From assembly GCA_021799945.1 (NCBI GenBank), contig JAJYZK010000196.1:1-6262 (forward strand): a DNA stretch of 6,262 nt. Reading direction: 5' to 3'. Positions 1 through 6,124 of this stretch are shown one piece after another. A model generated the notes under the pieces. The model searched no databases. It worked only from the letters and a program-made list of their open reading frames with translations, and was not told the DNA's origin. The position numbers and the translations under genes were made by a program. The DNA is from Acidobacteriota bacterium (GTDB lineage Bacteria; Acidobacteriota; Terriglobia; Terriglobales; Acidobacteriaceae). Every line of letters starts with the position of its first letter. Position 1 is the stretch's first letter.

Positions 1-2015
1 ATGTGGAGCACGTCGTCATCCTGATGCAGGAAAACCGGTCGTTCGATCACTACTTCGGCTCCCTGCGCGGCGTGCGAGGATTCGCCGACCCGCGACCCGC
101 GGAGCTGCCGGATGGCCGGTCCATCTTGCAGCAGCCCCCGGCCAGCGTAAAGACCGTGCACTTCCAGGATCGCGGCCTGATTCCCGATGCGCCCTACGTC
201 CTGCCGTTCTACATCAATCCGCGGGCCACCACCGAGCATCAGGCGGGAACCGACCACGGCTGGAGCAGCGGTCACCTGGCCTGGAATCAGGGACGCTGGA
301 ACGATTGGGTGACGCAAAAGCAGGACGTGCTCACCATGGGTTACCTGATGCGGCAGGACGTATCTTTCCACTACGCGCTGGCCGACGCCTTCACCGTCTG
401 CGACTCCTACTTCTGCTCCGTCCATGCCGACACCTGCCCCAACCGCATCTGTCTGTGGACCGGCACGGTCGATCCTCGCAACGCTCTCGGCGCCAAACCC
501 AACGGGCCGGGACTGTGGGAGCGCCATCACCGGAACGGCTACACCTGGACGACTTATCCGGAGCGCCTGGAGGCGAAGGGAGTGAGCTGGAAGGTCTACC
601 AGGGCGGCACGGGCGAGCATGGCAGTCCCAAGGACAACTTCACCGATAATTCGCTGGAGTTCTTCGCCGCCTACCAGGTGAAGGAGGGCGCCGATCCCCA
701 GGGTCCACTGGTGCGGAAGGGCGTTGCCAATCGCACTCTGCGCGGCTTTCGCAAGGATGTTCTCAGCAATCGGCTGGCCCAGGTGAACTGGATCGTAGCC
801 CCGGAGAAATACAGCGAACATCCCACGGCCTCGCCAACCGACGGCGCCTATTACATTCATCAGGTTCTGGACGCTCTGGTTTCCAATCCAGAGGTCTGGA
901 GCAGGACAGTTCTGTTCATCAATTACGACGAGAACGACGGCCTCTTCGACCACGTAGCGCCTCCCATGCCCCCGCTGGCCAGCCGTCGCAACGCACAGGG
1001 AATGGTGTCCAATGACCTGGAGGCAAGCCTGGAGGACGAGATCCTGAATCTGGATCGCTATCCGAAGGAAATGCGGCCGCTGATCCCGGATGGCGACCCC
1101 GGAGGGCGGCAGCCGATCGGACTGGGGCCGCAGGTGCCGATGCTGGTTGTCTCTCCCTGGAGCCGCGGCGGGTGGGTGTGCTCCCAGGTCTTCGACCACA
1201 CCTCCGTGCTGCAGTTTCTGGAGGCGCGATTCGAGGTTCCGGAGCCCAATATCAGCGCTTGGCGCCGCGCGGTGTGCGGCAACCTAACTTCGGCCTTTGA
1301 TTTTTCCACCCCACCATCGTTTGCACCGGTCAGTTTTGCCGTGCCTGCCCCGATACGGTCGCTGCATCAACCCTATTCTGTGCCTGCCGCGCAGGAGATG
1401 CCGGCGCAGGAGCCGGGAGTCCGTCCGGCTCGGGCCTTGCCCTATGATCTGCGAGTGCACGGCCGGTTCGCTCCGGAAGGCGGCCGGTTCTGGCTGGATT
1501 TCCTTAACTCCGGCGCCGCCGGGGCCGCCTTCTATGTCTATGACGGCACGCGGCCGAACTCGCCTCCGCGGCGCTATGCCGTCTCCGCCGGGGATACGCT
1601 TTCCGATTTCTGGCTCACCGACGAACCGGCGCGATACCAGCTCGCCGTCTCTGGCCCGAATGGCTATCTCTGCCAGTTCCGGGGCCAGGCCAATTTGGAT
1701 CTGGAGGCCGCCGTTTCCTACGATGCCGCCCGGGGAGATGTGATTCTGGCGCTGCGAAATCGCGGCTCGCGGACGCGGATCGTACAGACGGCCAATGCCT
1801 ATGCTTCGGCCGAGAGGCGCTCGTATTCCCTGACTCCGGGCGCGGAGCAGGAAGATCGCTGGCCAACCGCGCCGAGCGCCGGCTGGTATGACCTGTCGGT
1901 GACCGATATGCCGACGGCCGGGAGCGAAGCCGGCGATTTTCTTCGGCGTTTCGCCGGCCACCTGGAAACGGGGCGTCCGAACACCAGCGACCCGGGCGTC
2001 CTTCTCCGGGGATAA
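1..2015 (+). CDS. Phosphocholine-specific phospholipase C (bacterial PLC/AcpA phosphoesterase family), 5'-truncated
   Basis: Secreted phosphodiesterase expected to cleave phosphatidylcholine or sphingomyelin to a diglyceride or ceramide plus phosphocholine. The window opens inside the gene: bases 1-2 end a codon and the first full codon is the GTG at 3-5, so that GTG is not a real start. The 670 visible residues begin at the family hallmark QENRSFDHYFG (residues 9-19; E10 and N11 are expected metal ligands). HADTCPNR (141-148) follows, with T144 the likely nucleophile by analogy to PlcH/AcpA. Then comes NYDENDGLFDHVAPP (307-321), with D312 and H317 in the metal site. The phosphoesterase domain runs to about residue 435. 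A Pro/Ala-rich linker precedes two short beta-rich repeats (about 478-562 and 566-655) matching the C-terminal DUF756 modules of this family. The missing N-terminus normally carries a Tat signal peptide. The family is usually about 700 residues, so only a few dozen are lost. Stop is TAA at 2013-2015. No frameshift is seen. Confidence 0.95.
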   Translation, partial: VEHVVILMQENRSFDHYFGSLRGVRGFADPRPAELPDGRSILQQPPASVKTVHFQDRGLIPDAPYVLPFYINPRATTEHQAGTDHGWSSGHLAWNQGRWNDWVTQKQDVLTMGYLMRQDVSFHYALADAFTVCDSYFCSVHADTCPNRICLWTGTVDPRNALGAKPNGPGLWERHHRNGYTWTTYPERLEAKGVSWKVYQGGTGEHGSPKDNFTDNSLEFFAAYQVKEGADPQGPLVRKGVANRTLRGFRKDVLSNRLAQVNWIVAPEKYSEHPTASPTDGAYYIHQVLDALVSNPEVWSRTVLFINYDENDGLFDHVAPPMPPLASRRNAQGMVSNDLEASLEDEILNLDRYPKEMRPLIPDGDPGGRQPIGLGPQVPMLVVSPWSRGGWVCSQVFDHTSVLQFLEARFEVPEPNISAWRRAVCGNLTSAFDFSTPPSFAPVSFAVPAPIRSLHQPYSVPAAQEMPAQEPGVRPARALPYDLRVHGRFAPEGGRFWLDFLNSGAAGAAFYVYDGTRPNSPPRRYAVSAGDTLSDFWLTDEPARYQLAVSGPNGYLCQFRGQANLDLEAAVSYDAARGDVILALRNRGSRTRIVQTANAYASAERRSYSLTPGAEQEDRWPTAPSAGWYDLSVTDMPTAGSEAGDFLRRFAGHLETGRPNTSDPGVLLRG

Positions 2016-2127
2016 ATCGCAAGGCGCCGCCCCGGTCCGCCGAATCGCTCTGCCCGGCGCTCCGCTTATTCTGCGCGCGCGTGGATCCACCTATGGCGCG
2101 ATGGATAGCCGCGGTTCCACCATCCCG

Positions 2128-2754
2128 TCAGGCAATTCTGGGATTGAGCGAATAGTTTCCCGTCCAGGACGCCTCTTCCAGAATGTGTCCCTCCATCGCC
2201 GCCCTCACGCTGGGTCCTGTGATCCGGCCTCGGACTTCGAGGCGTTCGACATCGAGAGCGGACAATCGGAAGAGGTAATGATGCAGCAGCGAATCGTTCC
2301 AGGGCGGCGCCGGGCCATCGTATCCGAAATACTCGCCCTTCATCGCGGGATCTCCGGCAAACCACTGCGTGTAGTCGTTGATCCCGTGGCGCAGGCCTCC
2401 CGGCGCATCGGGTCCCGGCTTGCCTCTTGTCGTCACCCCATCGCTGTGGCTGCCGGCCGCAATCTCTCGCAGCCCGGCCGGGATGTCCAGAAGGATCCAG
2501 TGAAAAAAATCCACGCGCGGCAGGGATGCCGGAACCTCCCTGCCCTCCTGGTTCACGTCGTCTGCGCGGCTGGGCACGTCGGGATCGTGACAGAGGAGCA
2601 CGAAGGACTTGACGCCCGCGCGAACGTCGCTCCAAGCCAGATGTGGGTTGCGATTGCGGCTGAGCGCCGGGCGGCCGGCCGGATCGATCACGGCGAAGGC
2701 GAACTCGCCGGGGATTCGGCCACCGTCGGGAAAACTGTCGCTTCGAAGTTTCAT
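2128..2754 (-). CDS. YbhB/YbcL-family Raf kinase inhibitor-like protein (PEBP fold)
   Basis: A 208-residue phosphatidylethanolamine-binding-protein homologue, probably cytoplasmic because no signal peptide or membrane segment is visible. Family marks in order are NPHLAW (36-41), the anion-pocket motif DPDVP (57-61), HWILLDIPA (85-93), GYDGPAPP (144-151) and HHYLFRLSALD (158-168). These residues line the small ligand pocket of the PEBP fold. It is about 50 residues longer than E. coli YbhB, with extra sequence around 62-82 and 100-142. That fits a common longer bacterial subtype. The ATG at 2754 is chosen because a strong AGGAGGG site lies 6 bases upstream and homology begins there. The open frame continues upstream to 3204, but the extension is Arg/Pro-rich, has no family resemblance and runs into the divergent reductase gene. 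The bacterial role is poorly defined. Ligand binding or protein-inhibitor functions are proposed for the family, and nothing here decides between them. The gene converges with the phospholipase and diverges from the reductase. Confidence 0.93.
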   Translation of the reverse strand: MKLRSDSFPDGGRIPGEFAFAVIDPAGRPALSRNRNPHLAWSDVRAGVKSFVLLCHDPDVPSRADDVNQEGREVPASLPRVDFFHWILLDIPAGLREIAAGSHSDGVTTRGKPGPDAPGGLRHGINDYTQWFAGDPAMKGEYFGYDGPAPPWNDSLLHHYLFRLSALDVERLEVRGRITGPSVRAAMEGHILEEASWTGNYSLNPRIA

Positions 2755-2760
2755 TGCTTC

Positions 2761-2767
2761 CCCTCCT
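2761..2767 (-). promoter_or_regulatory. Shine-Dalgarno site of the PEBP gene
   Basis: Read on the minus strand this is AGGAGGG, ending 6 bases before the ATG at 2754-2752. It fixes the start of the PEBP protein and rules out the long in-frame upstream extension. Confidence 0.85.
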
Positions 2768-2801
2768 GAGATGCAAAACTCCGGTCCCTGCGCTGCTCCC
2801 G

Positions 2802-2849
2802 TGCGACGCCGCCCCATGCGACGCGGAGGCCGACGGACAGGAGGCCGAC
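2802..2849. repeat. Degenerate 15-base periodic repeat in the PEBP leader region
   Basis: TGCGACGC occurs at 2802-2809 and again at 2817-2824, and GGAGGCCGAC occurs at 2825-2834 and again at 2840-2849. Both pairs have a 15-base period, so the stretch reads as roughly three diverged 15-base units. It lies in the PEBP upstream region, about 50-95 bases before that start codon. It may be a decayed minisatellite or chance in GC-rich DNA. No function can be assigned. Confidence 0.4.
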
Positions 2850-2914
2850 AAACCGGCCGCCTGAGATCCGGTTTCGATCGCTGCGACGGAGTGGCGAGCC
2901 GGCGCAGGCGTCGA

Positions 2915-2948
2915 AACGGTCCTTCAACGGTCCTTAATAATACGGTCC
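2915..2948 (+). promoter_or_regulatory. Direct-repeat cluster (ACGGTCC x3), candidate operator of the aldo/keto reductase gene
   Basis: AACGGTCCTT is present exactly at 2915-2924 and 2926-2935, an 11-base or one-helical-turn period. The core ACGGTCC recurs at 2942-2948. The cluster lies 63-96 bases upstream of the reductase ATG. It sits at the junction between GC-rich DNA and an AT-rich segment (about 2935-2995) that includes TAGAAT (2955-2960), a one-mismatch match to a sigma-70 -10 box. No good -35 hexamer stands 16-18 bases before it, which is what an activator-dependent promoter would look like. The repeats themselves are certain; the operator role is inferred. Confidence 0.4.
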
Positions 2949-2997
2949 AGGCGGTAGAATTTTTATACGATATCTGTTTTCTATTCCGGTATTCGTC

Positions 2998-3004
2998 GAG
3001 GAAG
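2998..3004 (+). promoter_or_regulatory. Shine-Dalgarno site of the aldo/keto reductase gene
   Basis: GAGGAAG lies 6 bases before the ATG at 3011. The reading frame is open upstream as far as 2609, so this site and the beginning of homology decide the start. Confidence 0.75.
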
Positions 3005-3010
3005 ATTGAC

Positions 3011-3898
3011 ATGGCAAATTCAGAAACGATTTTCGCCTCCGCCGCGGGCGCTTTTGCGATCGGCGGCGATCTGATCGTCAACCGGCTCGGTTTTGGCGCC
3101 ATGCGGATCACGGGAGCGGGAATCTGGGGCCCTCCCGCGGACAAGGCCGCGGCAATCGCAACCCTCCGGCGGGCCGTGGAGTTGGGCGTAAATCTTATCG
3201 ACACCGCCGACTCCTATGGACCCAACGTCTCCGAAGAACTGATCGCCGAGGCGCTGCATCCCTATCCCTCGGGCCTGGTGGTGGCCACCAAGGGCGGATG
3301 GGAGCGCAGCGGGCCTGGAAAATGGACCCACAACGCAAGCCCCCGTCATTTGACGGAGGCCCTGGAGGGCAGCCTGAAGCGGTTGAAGTTGGAGCGGATC
3401 GACCTGTATCAGCTGCACGCTCCGGATAACGCCGTATCCTACGACGCGTCGGTCGGGGCTCTGGCCAGGCTCCGCGAGCAAGGCAGGATTCGTCATGTCG
3501 GTCTTTCCAACGTAACGCGGGAGCACATCGAAAGAGCGCGCAAGATCGTGCCGATCGTGTCGGTGCAGAACCGGTACAGCTTTGCCGACCGCGAATACGA
3601 CTATGTGGTGGAGTATTGCGAGCGAAACGGAATCGCCTTCCTTCCCTGGGCGCCACTGGGACAGGGCAAGAAGGCGCACGAAGCGATCGAGAAGGCCGCC
3701 CGGACTGTGCAGGCCACGACCATGCAGGTTGGCCTGGCCTGGCTGCTCCAGCGTTCTCCCGTCATGCTGCCGATTCCGGGGACCTCCTCCGTCTCTCACC
3801 TCGAGGAAAACATTGCGGCAGCCGGGCTGGATTTGCCGGCCGCTGTGTATGATGCGCTTTCGGCCGTGGAGCCGCCCCCGATCAGCCTGCGAGGCTAG
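3011..3898 (+). CDS. Aldo/keto reductase, E. coli YdbC-like
   Basis: A 295-residue NAD(P)H-dependent oxidoreductase of the aldo/keto reductase (TIM-barrel) superfamily, soluble and cytoplasmic. The catalytic tetrad is visible: D64 and Y69 in NLIDTADSYG (61-70), K94 in VVATKGG (90-96) and H136 in YQLHAPD (133-139). VGLSNV (163-168) and SVQNRYS (184-190) are standard barrel motifs. IPGTSSVSHLEEN (255-267) is the usual nucleotide-phosphate-binding loop near the C-terminus. From recall it resembles E. coli YdbC closely: VNRLGFGAMRITG (23-35), GPPADK (40-45), LGVNLIDT (58-65), ARKIV (176-180), and MQVGLAWLLQRSP (238-250). YdbC-type enzymes have been linked to pyridoxal or general aldehyde reduction, but the substrate here cannot be read from sequence. 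The gene is divergent from PEBP and may share regulation from the intervening 256 bases. No clear terminator follows the TAG at 3896-3898. The nearest downstream structure is the inverted dispersed repeat. Confidence 0.95.
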   Translation: MANSETIFASAAGAFAIGGDLIVNRLGFGAMRITGAGIWGPPADKAAAIATLRRAVELGVNLIDTADSYGPNVSEELIAEALHPYPSGLVVATKGGWERSGPGKWTHNASPRHLTEALEGSLKRLKLERIDLYQLHAPDNAVSYDASVGALARLREQGRIRHVGLSNVTREHIERARKIVPIVSVQNRYSFADREYDYVVEYCERNGIAFLPWAPLGQGKKAHEAIEKAARTVQATTMQVGLAWLLQRSPVMLPIPGTSSVSHLEENIAAAGLDLPAAVYDALSAVEPPPISLRG

Positions 3899-3964
3899 TG
3901 CGGCGTCCCCGAGGTTCACAGCATCCACGGAGGCGGGACTGCGATGCGGAGATCGCTGGAAAAG

Positions 3965-4103
3965 CAGATCCTTCGCTGCGCTCAGAATGACAGGGATTCT
4001 ATGGCGACCCTCGGAGACAGGACACCAGCGGCCTGAGTCAGAAGTTCGCTTGCCAAATGAACCATCCTCTGCGCTGTCATCCTGAGCGCAGCGAAGGATC
4101 TGC
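3965..4103. repeat. Inverted pair of a 30-base dispersed intergenic repeat
   Basis: The arm at 3965-3994 is the reverse complement of the arm at 4074-4103 with one mismatch in 30 bases (ATTCTG versus ATCCTG). The arms are separated by 79 bases. The core CTGAGCGCAGCGAAGGATCT is a repeat I recognise from many environmental genomes, especially Acidobacteriota, where it is often mistranslated as VILSAAKDL or PERSEGS peptides. In a transcript the two arms could pair into a long stem. The pair may therefore act as a transcript end or RNA-stability element for the reductase message (inference). No transposase is nearby, so any mobility would need to act in trans. Confidence 0.85.
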
Positions 4104-4213
4104 GGTTGTTCTGCCACGAATTCCTGAGCCGCCACGCCAGGAGCCTGTAGATTCACGCGCGGAAGCAACAAGGCCGGCGCAGAGCCTGCACTGGACCACG
4201 CTGCAACCGGCCT

Positions 4214-4300
4214 CCGCCCCGGTTTCCCGAATGGGGCATGCAAGCGCGGCGTTTTGATATGGGAGAAGGCGGGGTCCGCTGCGTAACCAAACCGGGGCGG
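4214..4300. repeat. Perfect 12-base inverted repeat in the dipZ leader region
   Basis: CCGCCCCGGTTT at 4214-4225 is matched exactly by its reverse complement AAACCGGGGCGG at 4289-4300, with a 63-base loop. The right arm ends 16 bases before the ribosome-binding site at 4317-4323, so the stem would not hide that site. The pairing is GC-rich (9 of 12 pairs). Possible roles are an mRNA leader structure or a pair of sites for a dimeric regulator. It may also be chance in GC-rich DNA. Confidence 0.5.
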
Positions 4301-4316
4301 CGGCGTCTCATACGGC

Positions 4317-4323
4317 AGGGAGA
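4317..4323 (+). promoter_or_regulatory. Shine-Dalgarno site of dipZ
   Basis: AGGGAGA lies 7 bases before the ATG at 4331. It selects that start over the in-frame ATGs at 4238 and 4259, whose extension is Arg-rich and would put a charged tail in front of the first membrane helix. Confidence 0.75.
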
Positions 4324-4330
4324 GAACCCG

Positions 4331-6100
4331 ATGGCGCTGCTCGTTCTGGCCTATTTCGGTGGGATCCTGACCATTATCAGTCCCTGCATTCTCCCCGTGC
4401 TTCCCTTTGTATTTTCGCGGGCCGACCGGCCTTTTTGGAAGAGCGGATTTCCACTGCTGGCAGGCATGGCGCTCACCTTTGCAACGGTGGCGAGCCTGGC
4501 CGTCTTCGGCGGCGGATGGATTGTTCGGCTCAACGAGTATGGGCGGATGGCGGCCGTGGCGGCGCTGGTTCTCTTCGCCGGTACGCTCCTCTCTCCGGGC
4601 TTTGCGGAGTGGCTGACGCGGCCGCTGGTGCGGTTGGGCAGCCGTTTGAGCCGGGCCGCGGAGCCACCGACGGCCGCAGGCGAGGGATATGGCGGCATAC
4701 CTCAGTCGATTCTGCTGGGCGTCGCCACCGGGCTGCTGTGGGCGCCCTGCGCTGGACCTATCCTCGGGCTGGTGCTGACCGGAGCGGCAGCGCAGGGGCC
4801 GAGCGCGCAGACCTCCCTGCTGCTGCTCGCGTATGCGGCGGGCGCCATCACTTCCCTGGCCCCGGCGCTGCTGCTCGGCGGCCGGGTCTTCTCCCTGATG
4901 AAGCGTTCTCTGGGCGCAGAGATCTGGATTCGACGCGGAATCGGCATTGCCGTGCTGGCCGGCGCGGCAGCCGTAGCCTTAGGGTTGGATAGCGGAGTGC
5001 TCGCGCGGCTTTCGATCGCCGGAACCTCGGGCATCGAGCAAAGCCTGATTGGATGGCTCCGCCCTCCCGCGGCCGCGGCGGCTCACAACCAAGCCGCCGC
5101 GGCCAACCAGGACGCCGGCCCCGCCAACCGGTCTCGCGACCCGAGAATGCCCAGCCTTTCCGGCGCCTCGGGATGGATCAATTCACCGCGGCTGACCCGT
5201 GACAGCCTGCGAGGCAAGGTCGTCCTGATCGACTTCTGGACCTACTCGTGCATCAATTGCCTGCGGTCGCTACCCTATATTCGCGCCTGGAATGAAAAAT
5301 ATAAAAAGGCCGGCCTGGTGGTGATCGGGGTGCATACGCCGGAGTTTCCGTTCGAAAAGGTCCCCGCCAATGTCGAGAAGGCGGTGCGCGAGCTGGGCAT
5401 CTCCTACCCGGTTGCTCTCGATGACAATTACAAAATCTGGACCGCGTTTCACAACGAATACTGGCCCGCGCATTATTTCGTGGATGCCGCCGGGCGGATC
5501 GTTTACCAGCACTTCGGCGAGGGCGATTACGCGCAATCCGAACAATGGATTCAGCAGTTACTGGCGCAGCGCAACGGCGCGCAACCCCCGCCGCAGGGAA
5601 TCGTCCAGGTGACCGGGACGGGCGTGGAGGAGGCATCGAATCAGAACGAAGTGTCCTCTCCGGAGACCTACCTCGGCTATGCCCGGGCCGCAAACTTCGC
5701 GCCCCCGGAGACCTTGGAAAAAGATCGCGCCCTAGCCTATCGCGCGCCGGCCCATCTGGACCTGAACCAATGGGGCCTGGGCGGCAACTGGGTTGACAAC
5801 GCGCAGACCGTGACTCTGGTTTCAGGTACGGGGACCATCCGCTTCCGCTTTCACGCCCGCGATCTGCATCTGGTTCTGGGCCCGTCGTCGAAGGGCCGAT
5901 CGATCCGATTTCGCATCCTGCTCGATGGCCAGGCCCCGGGCTCCGACCACGGCGTGGATGCGAATGCTCAAGGCGCCGGCGCGGTGACGGATTACCGGCT
6001 CTATCAACTTCTCCGGCTGCAGAACGCGGCCGGAGATCACACCTTTGAAATCCAGTTTCTCGATCCCGGCGTGCAGGCATATTCCTTCACATTCGGTTAG
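4331..6100 (+). CDS. dipZ: DipZ: CcdA-type thiol transporter fused to TlpA-like thioredoxin and a C-terminal beta-sandwich-like domain
   Basis: A 589-residue inner-membrane protein that passes electrons from cytoplasmic thioredoxin to an extracytoplasmic thioredoxin domain, supporting cytochrome c maturation or reduction of exported thiol proteins. Residues 1-225 are the CcdA/DsbD-beta domain with about six membrane helices (roughly 3-28, 37-62, 72-91, 123-152, 160-184, 202-220). Its redox cysteines are C19 in IISPCILP and C140 in LLWAPCAGP. An Ala/Asn/Pro-rich linker (about 244-272) leads to a TlpA/AhpC-TSA-like domain (about 273-415) with active site WTYSCINC (C307, C310) and cis-proline P379 in WPAHYFVD. 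Residues about 442-589 begin SPETYLGYARA and are predicted beta-rich. They correspond to the extra C-terminal module of Mycobacterium tuberculosis DipZ, described as resembling a carbohydrate-binding module. The ATG at 4331 is chosen for its ribosome site and because it directly precedes the first helix. All four redox cysteines are intact. The next gene, a Tat-exported protein, starts 24 bases downstream. Confidence 0.95.
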   Translation: MALLVLAYFGGILTIISPCILPVLPFVFSRADRPFWKSGFPLLAGMALTFATVASLAVFGGGWIVRLNEYGRMAAVAALVLFAGTLLSPGFAEWLTRPLVRLGSRLSRAAEPPTAAGEGYGGIPQSILLGVATGLLWAPCAGPILGLVLTGAAAQGPSAQTSLLLLAYAAGAITSLAPALLLGGRVFSLMKRSLGAEIWIRRGIGIAVLAGAAAVALGLDSGVLARLSIAGTSGIEQSLIGWLRPPAAAAAHNQAAAANQDAGPANRSRDPRMPSLSGASGWINSPRLTRDSLRGKVVLIDFWTYSCINCLRSLPYIRAWNEKYKKAGLVVIGVHTPEFPFEKVPANVEKAVRELGISYPVALDDNYKIWTAFHNEYWPAHYFVDAAGRIVYQHFGEGDYAQSEQWIQQLLAQRNGAQPPPQGIVQVTGTGVEEASNQNEVSSPETYLGYARAANFAPPETLEKDRALAYRAPAHLDLNQWGLGGNWVDNAQTVTLVSGTGTIRFRFHARDLHLVLGPSSKGRSIRFRILLDGQAPGSDHGVDANAQGAGAVTDYRLYQLLRLQNAAGDHTFEIQFLDPGVQAYSFTFG

Positions 6101-6124
6101 CGGGAACGCCAGCGAGGCAGCAAC

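Larger units (their letters stand above)
3899..4330. other. Gene-free intergenic region carrying two inverted-repeat systems
   Basis: These 432 bases separate the aldo/keto reductase stop from the dipZ start. I find no convincing gene on either strand. Short open frames that cross the dispersed repeat translate it into the familiar spurious peptides (HPERSEGS on the plus strand, VILSAAKDLL on the minus strand). Contents are the inverted 30-base dispersed repeat (3965-3994 and 4074-4103), a perfect 12-base inverted repeat nearer dipZ (4214-4225 and 4289-4300), and the dipZ ribosome site. No T-tract terminator is evident. TTGATA (4254-4259) resembles a -35 box, but no well-spaced -10 follows it. 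Confidence 0.7.

Noticed and set aside
1..2015. Phospholipase C considered as a virulence factor or part of a toxin locus
   Set aside because: The family is common in soil bacteria for lipid phosphate scavenging. No secretion-system, toxin or phosphate-regulon gene is visible beside it in this window.
1284..2090. Long minus-strand open frame (268 codons) opposite the phospholipase C-terminus
   Set aside because: It is fully antisense to a well-supported gene. The composition is Arg/Gly/Pro/Ile-rich with no recognisable motif, as expected of shadow frames in GC-rich DNA.
2081..2090. Perfect 10-base palindrome GTGGATCCAC between the convergent phospholipase and PEBP genes, considered as a shared terminator
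   Set aside because: There is no loop, the flanks do not extend the pairing and no T-tract follows on either strand. A 10-base palindrome is weak evidence in a GC-rich gap.
2609..3010. In-frame N-terminal extension of the aldo/keto reductase
   Set aside because: It overlaps the PEBP gene, is Arg/Gly-rich without homology and crosses the likely promoter region. The ATG at 3011 has a good ribosome site and matches where the family begins.
3020..4243. Minus-strand open frame of 407 codons spanning the reductase and the following intergenic region
   Set aside because: It is antisense to the complete aldo/keto reductase and reads through the dispersed repeat (giving VILSAAKDLLF, a known spurious peptide). 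It shows no coherent family signature.
4057..4257. Short plus-strand open frame of 66 codons upstream of dipZ
   Set aside because: It translates the dispersed repeat (HPERSEGS), a recurrent artefact. There is no convincing ribosome site, and it runs into the dipZ leader.
5253..6080. Minus-strand open frame of 275 codons opposite the thioredoxin and C-terminal parts of dipZ
   Set aside because: Arg/Pro/Ser-rich shadow frame antisense to a protein with intact, recognisable motifs.
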